Of a stretch of DNA of 64,000 nt, positions 49,242-56,844 are shown in pieces. Source of the stretch: Nitrosomonas sp. Nm33. GTDB taxonomy: Bacteria; Pseudomonadota; Gammaproteobacteria; Burkholderiales; Nitrosomonadaceae. The translations under genes and the position numbers were made by a program. The notes beneath the pieces were generated by a model, which worked only from the letters and a program-made list of their open reading frames with translations, ran no database searches and was not told the DNA's origin. The stretch's first letter is position 1. The number at the start of each line of letters is the position of its first letter. The stretch spans positions 1 through 64,000 of the forward strand of contig NZ_FNPJ01000005.1 of assembly GCF_900107265.1 (NCBI RefSeq), read 5' to 3'.

Positions 49242-49934
49242 TTGATTTTACTTGCCAGTTCATCTGAAAATAAACTTGCTCATTGGAAGCAAGGATTATC
49301 GGATATTTATACTCCGTACTGCTTGACAAATCTGACCCCCCTCAGAAACGAACTGATAAGAAAAACACCTGACATCCTTTTACTTGATTACGACTTACTC
49401 GGTATGGATAGCACTCAGACAATTGAAAACCTGCTGACGCTGAGCCCCAAAACCCGCATCATATTATTGAGCTCTGGCATTTCTGATGAAAATGAATGGA
49501 AATTATTCAAAGCGGGAATTAAAGGATTTTGCCTGGATACGACCCCATCCGAACAAATCAGACGCGCTGTTGAAGCTGTCCGGCGAGGTGAATTATGGAT
49601 ACGGCGCCAACTGGTACAGCGTATGCAGGATGAGCTGGCCACGGCCATGCAGGAAAAAAAGCACATTGAACGTGCAGTAAATAGCCTGCTTGAAAATTTA
49701 ACCAAACGTGAATATGAAATCGCCATCCTGGTGGGCCGCGGTGAAAGCAACAAGCAGATTGCCAGGCAACTGGATATTACCGAACGGACCGTCAAAGCTC
49801 ACCTGACTGAAATATTCCGCAAGCTGGCAATTTCAGATCGAATCAAACTGGCCTTGCTCGTCAAGGATACCGCAGCCACATCGAATCAGGTATTTGACGA
49901 TAATGACAGCGATTATCCCACTATCTCTGCCTGA
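49242..49934 (+). CDS. LuxR-type response regulator with atypical receiver
   Basis: 230 residues. The N-terminal receiver-like domain has the phosphoacceptor position (ILLLDYDLLGMD, Asp49), a Ser in ILLSSG and Lys in AGIKGF, but the acidic pair normally following strand 1 is replaced by LLASSSEN. A C-terminal LuxR helix-turn-helix (LTKREYEIAILVGRGESNKQ and ITERTVKAHLTEIFRKLA) is intact. The start is TTG with AGGAG 9 bases upstream. It sits directly before the tad locus on the same strand and is the best candidate for its regulator (inference). Confidence 0.88.
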   Translation: MILLASSSENKLAHWKQGLSDIYTPYCLTNLTPLRNELIRKTPDILLLDYDLLGMDSTQTIENLLTLSPKTRIILLSSGISDENEWKLFKAGIKGFCLDTTPSEQIRRAVEAVRRGELWIRRQLVQRMQDELATAMQEKKHIERAVNSLLENLTKREYEIAILVGRGESNKQIARQLDITERTVKAHLTEIFRKLAISDRIKLALLVKDTAATSNQVFDDNDSDYPTISA

Positions 49935-49965
49935 TACTGCATACCGAAAAATTCAATAGCAGCAA

Positions 49966-50056
49966 CTGTAGGGTGCAATAAGCGTAGTGCATTGCACCAG
50001 ATCTGCGTGTTTATATGACATACGGCGCAATGCCTGATGGTTATTGCACCTTGCAG
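49966..50056. repeat. Palindromic dispersed-type repeat (gtgcaataagcg family)
   Basis: ctgtagggtgcaataa at 49966-49981 pairs with ttattgcaccttgcag at 50041-50056, with two mismatches; an inner tagtgcattgcacc partly pairs with the left arm too. This agggtgcaataagcg...gcattgcacc motif is widespread between genes in many bacteria. It lies 31 bases after the response regulator and may end its transcript. Confidence 0.65.
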
Positions 50057-50201
50057 TAAGCACAGTATCTACCTGATAACCAATTTTAGCTGAATAGCAT
50101 AACCCTATTAATAAATTATACACTTAATAACCCGCAAGATGTACAAAAGTACAATATAACTTAACAAAAAATTCACTACAATGCATCGCGCCATGGTTGG
50201 T

Positions 50202-50267
50202 AAAATCACTTATTTTTAAGAATCGCTTGCCGTAGTTGACAAAATCACTTATTTTTAAGAATCGCTT
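50202..50267 (+). promoter_or_regulatory. 39-bp tandem duplication upstream of flp
   Basis: The 27-mer starting aaaatcacttatttttaaga and ending atcgctt occurs exactly at 50202-50228 and 50241-50267. A perfect TTGACA (50236-50241) lies at the second copy and TATAAT at 50270-50275, but they are 28 bases apart, so they are not one standard promoter. The repeats end 28 bases before the first flp start and are a likely regulator-binding or promoter region. Confidence 0.5.
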
Positions 50268-50295
50268 TTTATAATTTTATTTTAAGGAGAAAAGC

Positions 50296-50475
50296 ATGAT
50301 GAGCAAATTGATTCAATCGATAAAACAATTCATTAACGACGAAGAAGGGATGGGTGCCGTTGAATACGCCATAATTATTGCTGTGATGGCTGCTGCAATT
50401 ACAGCTCTATGGCCTACTCTCAAAACCGCAATAAGCACTGCTATTGGCAAAGTAACAACCGCCGTCGGTTCATAA
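50296..50475 (+). CDS. flp: Flp/Fap-type pilin 1
   Basis: A 59-residue Flp pilin: short basic leader MMSKLIQSIKQFINDEEG, then the prepilin peptidase site G/MGAVEYA (cleavage after Gly, Glu at +5) and a hydrophobic helix IIIAVMAAAITAL. Mature subunits form the thin adhesive pilus. AAGGAG lies 7 bases before the ATG. It is about 95% identical in DNA to the second copy 289 bases downstream and is followed by a hairpin. Confidence 0.94.
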   Translation: MMSKLIQSIKQFINDEEGMGAVEYAIIIAVMAAAITALWPTLKTAISTAIGKVTTAVGS

Positions 50476-50495
50476 TTAAAAGAGATTAATAAAGC

Positions 50496-50517
50496 ACTCC
50501 GCAGCTTGCTGCGGAGT
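50496..50517 (+). terminator. Hairpin between the two flp genes
   Basis: A perfect 10-bp stem actccgcagc / gctgcggagt with a 2-base loop starts 21 bases after the first flp stop. The tail (attaactac) is not T-rich, so it may stabilise the short flp mRNA or partially terminate. Confidence 0.7.
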
Positions 50518-50584
50518 ATTAACTACACTCTTCAATCTGCTAGTTTTCAACCAGATCTTGCCAGCCCTAATAAGGGAGGAGAAT

Positions 50585-50764
50585 ATGATGAGCAAATTGG
50601 TTCAATCGATAAAACAATTCATTAACGACGAAGAAGGGATAGGTGCCGTTGAATACGCCATAATTATTGCTGTGATGGCTGCTGCAATTACAGCTCTATG
50701 GCCTGACATCAAAACCGCAATAAGTACTGCTATTGGCAAAGTAACAACCGCCGTCACTTCATAA
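50585..50764 (+). CDS. flp: Flp/Fap-type pilin 2
   Basis: A 59-residue near-copy of pilin 1. It differs at six amino-acid positions (I to V at 6, M to I at 19, TL to DI at 42-43, GS to TS at the end). The cleavage motif G/IGAVEYA is intact. The ATG at 50585 with GGGAGGAG upstream is chosen over an upstream ATG at 50558 because it gives exactly the same length as pilin 1. The flanking aattaaaagagattaat is also shared, so the duplicated unit includes the 3' flank. Confidence 0.94.
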   Translation: MMSKLVQSIKQFINDEEGIGAVEYAIIIAVMAAAITALWPDIKTAISTAIGKVTTAVTS

Positions 50765-50826
50765 TTAAAAGAGATTAATTAGCTTTTTTATATTAAAACT
50801 AGTAATTACATCTTGAGTTAAATCCG

Positions 50827-50855
50827 CCACTCGGTCAATATCGGGTGGTGTTTTT
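50827..50855 (+). terminator. Imperfect hairpin with T-run after flp2
   Basis: The stem ccactcg / cgggtgg (one G-T pair) is followed by tgttttt. It is placed to reduce read-through from the pilin genes into the assembly genes. Confidence 0.55.
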
Positions 50856-50866
50856 ATAGGTATGGC

Positions 50867-51397
50867 ATGCACATATTAAATAGCACCATTCTGGTAGCAT
50901 TATTACTCTTTTCAGCCTGGCACGATATTCGTCAATACCGTATTCCTAATTTACTCGTTTTTTCTGGCGCTATCATCGGCGTATTACTCAATTCTTTGCT
51001 CCCGCAGGACATGGGTGGGTTAGGTATACTCACTTCATTGGCAGGATTAGGCGTAGGATTGGTCTTGTTACTTCCGCTCTACTTATTACGCGCTTTGGGT
51101 GCGGGCGATATCAAACTCATGGCCATGGTTGGCGCTTTTGTCGGGCCAGTCAATATGCTAATTACTACAGTGTACATTCTACTAGCGGGCGGTATTTTAG
51201 CAATAGTTGTCGTATTATTGAAAGGCAAGTTACCCAAGCTCATAGATAATTTCAAGATCATGCTGCTCATGTGCTTAGCTGGTTCCCCAGGTATGAGCTC
51301 ACTTTCCGAAAAAACCGGACTTGAATCGGCTGTCAAACTACCCTATGGTGTCGCCATTGCCGCTGGCACCTTCGTCTATCTGGCGACGACTCTTTAA
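50867..51397 (+). CDS. cpaA: Flp prepilin peptidase (CpaA/TadV)
   Basis: A 176-residue A24-type aspartic peptidase with about five membrane helices. The two catalytic Asp are in AWHDIRQYRIPN (Asp20) and GAGDIKLMAMVGA (Asp81). It cuts the leader from Flp and from the TadE/TadG pseudopilins. It lacks the N-methylase domain of the larger PilD enzymes, as is normal for Tad systems. Confidence 0.93.
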   Translation: MHILNSTILVALLLFSAWHDIRQYRIPNLLVFSGAIIGVLLNSLLPQDMGGLGILTSLAGLGVGLVLLLPLYLLRALGAGDIKLMAMVGAFVGPVNMLITTVYILLAGGILAIVVVLLKGKLPKLIDNFKIMLLMCLAGSPGMSSLSEKTGLESAVKLPYGVAIAAGTFVYLATTL

Positions 51398-51763
51398 GGA
51401 TAGCGTATATCTAAGCTGAAAAGCTGAACTTGCGATCTGCATCTGATCAGAAAAAGGTAGAAGCACAAAGATAAACATCGAAAATATGATGATTTGCATA
51501 AAGTTTTTAAAAAACCAAAAATGATCAGCTGCTTAATGTCAGCTCGAATGGTAAGCCTCAGCAATCGATTATTACATTTTCATGATAGTTTTATGTCATC
51601 TCTCTGATGACATAACCACAAAATAAAATGCTATTTCTGGTTTATTTCAACTTTACATTAACGTCATTTTCAATATATTCCCCCTATCAACAGGATTTTG
51701 TATTAATCAAGCAGCGATGAAATACAAAATCCCTAACCCAATTAAGCAATAAACGGTATACCA
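51398..51763. other. Gap before cpaB with a perfect hairpin
   Basis: No gene is seen in 366 bases. ttatgtcatc / gatgacataa (51591-51615, 5-base loop) is a perfect 10-bp inverted repeat 150 bases before cpaB and could be an operator or terminator. The gap suggests cpaB onward has its own promoter. Confidence 0.5.
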
Positions 51764-52594
51764 ATGAGAAACACAGGCGCACTAGGAATGATCGTGGTTT
51801 CGCTATTATTAGGCATTGCTGCGGTAGTAGTGGCGGGGAAATGGCTCAACGAGCGCGCCAATTTGCAAGCATCCACAATCGTTGTGGCTGCCCACGATAT
51901 CAACGTTGGAACGCGGCTTACTCCCGACTTGCTGAAAACGATCGACTGGCCAAGCGGCAGCATCCCATCTGGTTCATTCAATGATATCAAATTGCTCGAT
52001 AGTCGCGTCGTCAAGATCAATCTATATCGAGGTGAACCGTTACTTGAAGGCAAACTCGCGCCAGAAGGCACTGCCGGTGGATTATCAGGTGTCATTGCCG
52101 ATGGCAAACGCGCCATCACCGTGCGGGTAAACGATGTAGTAGGCGTGGCTGGATTTGCGCTGCCTGGTAGTCAGGTAGATATTCTGGTCAATATTAAGGA
52201 TCATCAGAATCCCATTTCCAAGATCGTGCTGGAGCAGATTCTGGTATTGGCTGTGGAACAGGATCTCGGCCGTGATGAAATCAAACCTAAAGTAGTCAAT
52301 GCCGTCACACTTGAAGTGACGCCGGAGCAAGCAGAAAAACTCGACCTGGCACGCAGTGTCGGCACGTTATCGCTGGTCCTGCGTAATCAGATTGACAGAG
52401 GTCTCGGTGCGACCGATGGCGTACGCACGGAAGAATTACTCGGAACAAAAGTCGCAACCACTAATACTAATCCTGAAGCCAAGGAAAACGTCGTTTACAA
52501 ACCTGTTGACACACCCATGCCATTGGTCGAAATCATCCGGGGACTTCAGGTGGAATCCATCAGGGACTTCAAAAAGCCAGCGCACAATAAATAA
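51764..52594 (+). CDS. cpaB: Flp pilus assembly protein CpaB/RcpC
   Basis: A 276-residue protein with one N-terminal membrane segment (MIVVSLLLGIAAVVVAGKWL region), a SAF domain (STIVVAAHDINVGTRLTPDLLKTIDWP, about 38-100) and an RcpC-like domain (RAITVRVNDVVGVAGFALPGSQVDIL). It acts in the periplasm at the secretin. It is followed 25 bases later by the secretin gene in one operon. Confidence 0.93.
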   Translation: MRNTGALGMIVVSLLLGIAAVVVAGKWLNERANLQASTIVVAAHDINVGTRLTPDLLKTIDWPSGSIPSGSFNDIKLLDSRVVKINLYRGEPLLEGKLAPEGTAGGLSGVIADGKRAITVRVNDVVGVAGFALPGSQVDILVNIKDHQNPISKIVLEQILVLAVEQDLGRDEIKPKVVNAVTLEVTPEQAEKLDLARSVGTLSLVLRNQIDRGLGATDGVRTEELLGTKVATTNTNPEAKENVVYKPVDTPMPLVEIIRGLQVESIRDFKKPAHNK

Positions 52595-52619
52595 AAACAA
52601 ATAAAAAAAGGCAAATTCA

Positions 52620-54278
52620 ATGAAATTGCACCGACAATCTGATTTCACCACGATCTTACTCTGGATGGTCATATTGTGGACAATCAGTATTGCAACAGCG
52701 CTAGCGCAAAATGTTACGTCCATTCCAGCCGATCTTAAAGTAGTCGATATGCAAAAAGCAGCATCCAGCATGGATGTGACGCTGGGTAAATCTACCATAC
52801 TTAGATTGCCCTCACCGGTTTCACGCATATCAATCGGCAACCCTAACGTGATCGACATCAAAATGCTCAATCAGAGCGAGGTGTATATTCTAGGCAAGAT
52901 GATCGGCACCACCAATATCATTTTATGGACACGCGCTGGCCAGACTAAAGTGGTCGATGTCACCGTTCTCATGGATGCCGCTGCACTGCAAGCCAAATTG
53001 CAGGAAATCATGCCGGAAGAGAAAGAGATCAAAGTTATGGCTGCAGGTGACTCACTGGTACTTTCCGGCACGGTGTCTGACACTACCAAGGTCGACCGCG
53101 CAGTTACGCTGGCTGACGCCTATCTCCGTACCTCTGTGCTGGGTATGATGATGGGTATGCAAAGCTCTGGATATGGGGTAGCAGTGGAGAAGGAATCCAA
53201 GGCTAAGGATGGAACCGAGCAAACAAGTTTGACTGGTCAGATGGGGCAAATGCAGGGAATGCAGGGAATGCAGGGAATGCAGATTTTACGGCAAGGCATG
53301 CAGACTGATGAAAATTCTGCCGGTGCTGGCGCTGGTTTGGGCAGTATCAAAATCGTCAATTTGCTGCGTGTGCGCGATAACCAGCAAGTTATGCTGGAAG
53401 TCAAAGTAGCCGAGGTCAACCGGACCATCGCGGAAAAACTCGGTTTTGATTTTGCCCGGGCAGCCAAAAAAGCTGGTAGCGCCTGGACACAGGTCATGGC
53501 AGGAGTGATTGGTGGCGGTGCTGCTAATCTGCTGACGGCGAAAAATTTGAATGCCAATATCAACTTAGGTTTGCCCAGGGTTACGAATGCCACTTTCGAG
53601 GAAGCGACTGCTTTCCTCATAGATGCCGAGAAAAGAGACAAGCTGGTCAAAATCCTGGCTGAGCCCAATATCGTCTCGATCAGTGGGCAGGAGGCGAGCT
53701 TCCTCGTTGGCGGTGAAATCCTGATCCCTATTCCCAGCGCTAATCAGGTAAGATTGCTGCCCAAAGAATTCGGTATAGGCGTCCGTTTCACGCCCACGGT
53801 ACTCGAAGAAGGCCGTATCCACCTAAGGGTAAGCCCGGAGGTATCGGAGCTGGTGGAGATTACCAATGTGGCCTCTACCGGATTGGGTCAGGTTCTGGCA
53901 GTGCCCACCTTTACTACTCGGCGCGTTTCGACTACGGTTCAACTCAGCGATGGCCAATCACTCGTTATCGGCGGATTACTCCAGGATAATTTCAAAGAAC
54001 AAGTCAAGCGCTTCCCGGTACTTGGCGAAGTACCCATATTAGGCACACTATTCCGCAGCAGTGATTTTCAGGCAGATAAAACAGAACTCATGATCGTAGT
54101 GACACCGCGCCTGGTAAAACCACTCGAGCCAGATTACCCCTTGCCAACCGATGCATTCATTACGCCTGAGCGTGGTGAGTTCCTGATTCATGGCAAAATG
54201 GAAAGCGCATCCGAACCAGCACAACCTGCCAGGATAGGTTTTCCGCAGATCGAGCATGGTGGCTTCCAAATGAAATAA
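52620..54278 (+). CDS. cpaC: Type II/IV secretion-like secretin CpaC/RcpA
   Basis: 552 residues. A signal peptide (cleavage after TALA, ~28) is followed by an N-terminal pilus-secretin domain (LGKSTILRLPSPVSRISIGNP), a BON-like segment and the C-terminal secretin channel (LVVTTRRVSTTVQLSDG-like and LVIGGLLQD, FPVLGEVPILGTLFRS). It forms the outer-membrane pore for the Flp pilus. Residues ~205-222 are a Met/Gln/Gly low-complexity loop (GQMQGMQGMQGMQ) encoded by a 9-bp tandem repeat. Confidence 0.94.
   Translation: MKLHRQSDFTTILLWMVILWTISIATALAQNVTSIPADLKVVDMQKAASSMDVTLGKSTILRLPSPVSRISIGNPNVIDIKMLNQSEVYILGKMIGTTNIILWTRAGQTKVVDVTVLMDAAALQAKLQEIMPEEKEIKVMAAGDSLVLSGTVSDTTKVDRAVTLADAYLRTSVLGMMMGMQSSGYGVAVEKESKAKDGTEQTSLTGQMGQMQGMQGMQGMQILRQGMQTDENSAGAGAGLGSIKIVNLLRVRDNQQVMLEVKVAEVNRTIAEKLGFDFARAAKKAGSAWTQVMAGVIGGGAANLLTAKNLNANINLGLPRVTNATFEEATAFLIDAEKRDKLVKILAEPNIVSISGQEASFLVGGEILIPIPSANQVRLLPKEFGIGVRFTPTVLEEGRIHLRVSPEVSELVEITNVASTGLGQVLAVPTFTTRRVSTTVQLSDGQSLVIGGLLQDNFKEQVKRFPVLGEVPILGTLFRSSDFQADKTELMIVVTPRLVKPLEPDYPLPTDAFITPERGEFLIHGKMESASEPAQPARIGFPQIEHGGFQMK
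53242..53281 (+). repeat. 9-bp tandem repeat inside the secretin gene
   Basis: About four units of cagggaatg encode MQG-MQG repeats. The period keeps the frame, so slippage would change loop length only. Confidence 0.7.
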
Positions 54279-54291
54279 GGAGAAGAATGAC

Positions 54292-54633
54292 ATGAAAACA
54301 ATCACATCCTCAAATATTTCAGGCCCACTCTTAGTCCTATTGCTGGCCATTGTTGCCCTGGCAGCAGGGTGCGTGCCTATCTCTCCACGACTGGATGCAC
54401 GATTTGGTGAGGCTGTCAGCATTGCCAAGGCTCAGCAAACCATCAACCCGCAAGCCTCACTCAATACAGAACCCGTCAAGGGTATCAATGGCCAGGCCGG
54501 CGATGCCATTTTTGATAATTACCGGAATTCATTCAGACACCCAGCAGCACCACTGAGAAGCTTGGTAAATGTTGGAACCACTGGTGGAAGTGGCGGAGGG
54601 GTTGGTAGTGGTCAGGGTAGTAGTGGTAATTAA
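54292..54633 (+). CDS. Small Tad-locus lipoprotein
   Basis: A 113-residue lipoprotein (lipid Cys27 in LAAGCVPISP). The mature part has LDARFGEAVSIAKAQQTINP, found in small lipoproteins that follow the secretin in other Tad loci, and ends in a Gly/Ser-rich tail. Its role may match CpaD, a pilus biogenesis lipoprotein, but it is much shorter than CpaD. It is 13 bases after the secretin stop. Confidence 0.78.
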   Translation: MKTITSSNISGPLLVLLLAIVALAAGCVPISPRLDARFGEAVSIAKAQQTINPQASLNTEPVKGINGQAGDAIFDNYRNSFRHPAAPLRSLVNVGTTGGSGGGVGSGQGSSGN

Positions 54634-54654
54634 GGGCAGCATCGTTAATCGTCA

Positions 54655-54885
54655 ATGAACATATATCACCAAGATAGAAATACTATGCTGCTGATTACTA
54701 GAAAGATAGCGCCTGACGGCGTGGCTTATACAGGCTGTTATCGCAGTTACAATTTGCTCGATGTGAACCATTTTTATCATGAACAAGTTAACCACCCCAC
54801 ACTATTTGCACAGGGTAAGAATCACATCAACGGCATCGAAAACTTTTGGAATCAGGCTAGGCGAGTGCTTCCTGACGGATTGTGA
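54655..54885 (+). pseudogene. IS1595 (ISXO2-like) transposase fragment
   Basis: A 76-codon frame with KIAPDGVAYTGCYRSYNLLD, NHPTLFAQGKNHINGIENFW and NQARR, matching the DDE domain middle of ISXO2-like transposases (..YTDCWRGYN...HINGIENFWNQAKR..). The start and the end of the transposase are missing, as are inverted ends. It lies wedged between the lipoprotein and tadE. Confidence 0.75.
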
Positions 54886-55325
54886 AGATTATGAAAAGAA
54901 TAAGTATGCAGAAAGGGGGTGTCGCGGTTGAATTTGCCATTATTCTACCAACATTTTTACTTTTATTATTCGGCATTATCGAATTTAGCTTAATCCTATA
55001 TGATCAAGCAATAATCACCAACGCCAGTCGGGAAGCTGCGCGATCTGCAATTGCTTTTAAAACCCCAAAATTAACAGCCCAACAAGTTCAACAGATAGCC
55101 ATAAACCGTTCTAATAATCTGGTATCTTTTGGAGTGGGAACGAAAACACCAAACGTAATAATTTCCCCTTCAATTATACCGCAAACCGCGGGAGCTTCCA
55201 TACAGGTCACTGTTCAATACAACTATACTTTCCTTGTATTTGGTAATCTATTATCGCTCGTATCTGGCGGATCAATCTCAAATCCACTTACATTATCTGC
55301 CACAACCGTGATGAACAATGAATAA
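54882..55325 (+). CDS. tadE: TadE-like pseudopilin
   Basis: A 147-residue TadE-type protein. After a short basic start comes QKGGVAVEFAIILPTFLLLL, with the prepilin cleavage motif (G/VAVEFA) and membrane helix, then a beta-rich C-terminal domain. TadE is processed by the prepilin peptidase and needed for Flp assembly. Starts GTG 54882, ATG 54891 or ATG 54906 are all possible; the transposase fragment's stop overlaps the first, so the original upstream region is probably lost. Confidence 0.9.
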   Translation: MKIMKRISMQKGGVAVEFAIILPTFLLLLFGIIEFSLILYDQAIITNASREAARSAIAFKTPKLTAQQVQQIAINRSNNLVSFGVGTKTPNVIISPSIIPQTAGASIQVTVQYNYTFLVFGNLLSLVSGGSISNPLTLSATTVMNNE

Positions 55326-55341
55326 TATGTAACGGAAGATT

Positions 55342-56580
55342 ATGTGCGATCAAATCCATAGTGAAAAAAAGAACTATTGTAGAAATCCAATGTTCAATCA
55401 TTCACTTGATTCACAACGCGGTGTAATCGCTCTCATAACAGCCATTTCGCTTGTTACGCTACTTTCTTTTGCCTCATTAGCTATTGATCTTGGCTATGCT
55501 TATGTCGTTCGCAATGAGATTCAGAATGCCGCAGATACGGCGGCCTTGAATGGAGCAAGATTCTTGTATCCAATGGTTGGAGGATCTAATAAAACACCCA
55601 ACTGGCCTACAGCAGAAAGAGAAGCATTGAATGCTATTCGCTTGAACAAGGTTTCTAACTCATTCTTATCGACAGGGAATGTTACAACCGGATACTGGGA
55701 TATAACGGGTAATATACCCGATATTCAAGCCATAAATGGTGTCAATAGCCTGGCAGCAGTCAAGGTAGTCATTAATAAAAATAATAATGGTGGTCCAATA
55801 AGTACATTCTTTGCGAAGGTTTTGGGTGTTAACTTCATTGATGTGAGTGCAACAGCTGTCGCGGTAGTCGCAAGCCCTGGTCGTCTGGAAAACAACAATT
55901 TATTCCCGATTGCAATTTCTAAATGTATGTTTGATAGTTTTTGGGATTCACAAAATAATGCACCAAAAGTAATAAATGATCCAAATGTACAGAAAGATAA
56001 TGATCTAAAAAATATATCACCAAATTTGACTCAATATATGTTTCAAATCAAAGAGAAGCCTGATAAGAATGATCCCTGTGCCCAAGCCACAATAGGTGAG
56101 CTTTCCCCAACAGGGCAATGGAGTTCATTAACATTGGGTACCAATAACGTGTCTGATATAAGGAATTTAATTGACTATAGTCGCGGAGTAAAAACACCAC
56201 CGGAAAATTATGGAGGAAATAGTTTGGGTGTAGGTGACAATATCTGGATCGAGCCTGGCACTAAAACCACCCTCTATTCAAACGTTAACGACTGCAGCGA
56301 CAATATTGATGGATCAGGCGATAATACTTGCGCTTATACGGTTGTGCCAATCGTAACGAATGTTGTTAAGCATGCTCAAAATCCGATCATTGGGTTTGCC
56401 TGCTTGAATATCATTAAGGCTGTAGGGGACTCTACTAAAGCTACTACAGCAAGAGTAGTCGCGAAAGATGACCCTATTACCAATGGAAAATGTAAAGTAT
56501 CCGGGACTGGTGGAGGAGCAGTGAATACAGGTGTTACGCTACCGCCTAAATTAGTGAACTACTCTGGGAATACTTACTAA
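55342..56580 (+). CDS. tadG: TadG-like pilus assembly protein
   Basis: 412 residues. An N-terminal TadE/G-like segment (RGVIALITAISLVTLLSFAS) is followed by LAIDLGYAYVVRNEIQNAAD, diagnostic for putative Flp pilus-assembly TadE/G proteins, and TAALNGAR. The rest is a large periplasmic domain with several Cys (CMFDSFWD, CSDNIDGSGDNTC, CLNI, CKV). It lacks a von Willebrand A domain found in some TadG. It follows tadE after 16 bases. Confidence 0.88.
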   Translation: MCDQIHSEKKNYCRNPMFNHSLDSQRGVIALITAISLVTLLSFASLAIDLGYAYVVRNEIQNAADTAALNGARFLYPMVGGSNKTPNWPTAEREALNAIRLNKVSNSFLSTGNVTTGYWDITGNIPDIQAINGVNSLAAVKVVINKNNNGGPISTFFAKVLGVNFIDVSATAVAVVASPGRLENNNLFPIAISKCMFDSFWDSQNNAPKVINDPNVQKDNDLKNISPNLTQYMFQIKEKPDKNDPCAQATIGELSPTGQWSSLTLGTNNVSDIRNLIDYSRGVKTPPENYGGNSLGVGDNIWIEPGTKTTLYSNVNDCSDNIDGSGDNTCAYTVVPIVTNVVKHAQNPIIGFACLNIIKAVGDSTKATTARVVAKDDPITNGKCKVSGTGGGAVNTGVTLPPKLVNYSGNTY

Positions 56581-56614
56581 AAAAGATCTGTAGTAGATCA
56601 GTCTAAATAAATAA

Positions 56615-56641
56615 GGTAACTGAGGAGTAGTTACCATTTTT
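56615..56641 (+). terminator. Intrinsic terminator after tadG
   Basis: A 7-bp stem ggtaact / agttacc with a 7-base loop, followed by atttttag, 34 bases after the tadG stop. It splits the tad locus into two transcription units. Confidence 0.65.
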
Positions 56642-56844
56642 AGTCTGAAACCAAGGGTGGCATTGTATTTCGGCGGGTTATCAAATAATTTTCAAATAAG
56701 AAATCTAAGTTCACCGACCTTCGACAAATACAGTCGAACAGGATAACTTTACAAACAATAAGAACAGCAAAGTAAAGCTAATAAAATATCTGGCGATTTG
56801 GAAATGAACAAAATATCTATACCCGTGAACCGAGGAACTAACAA

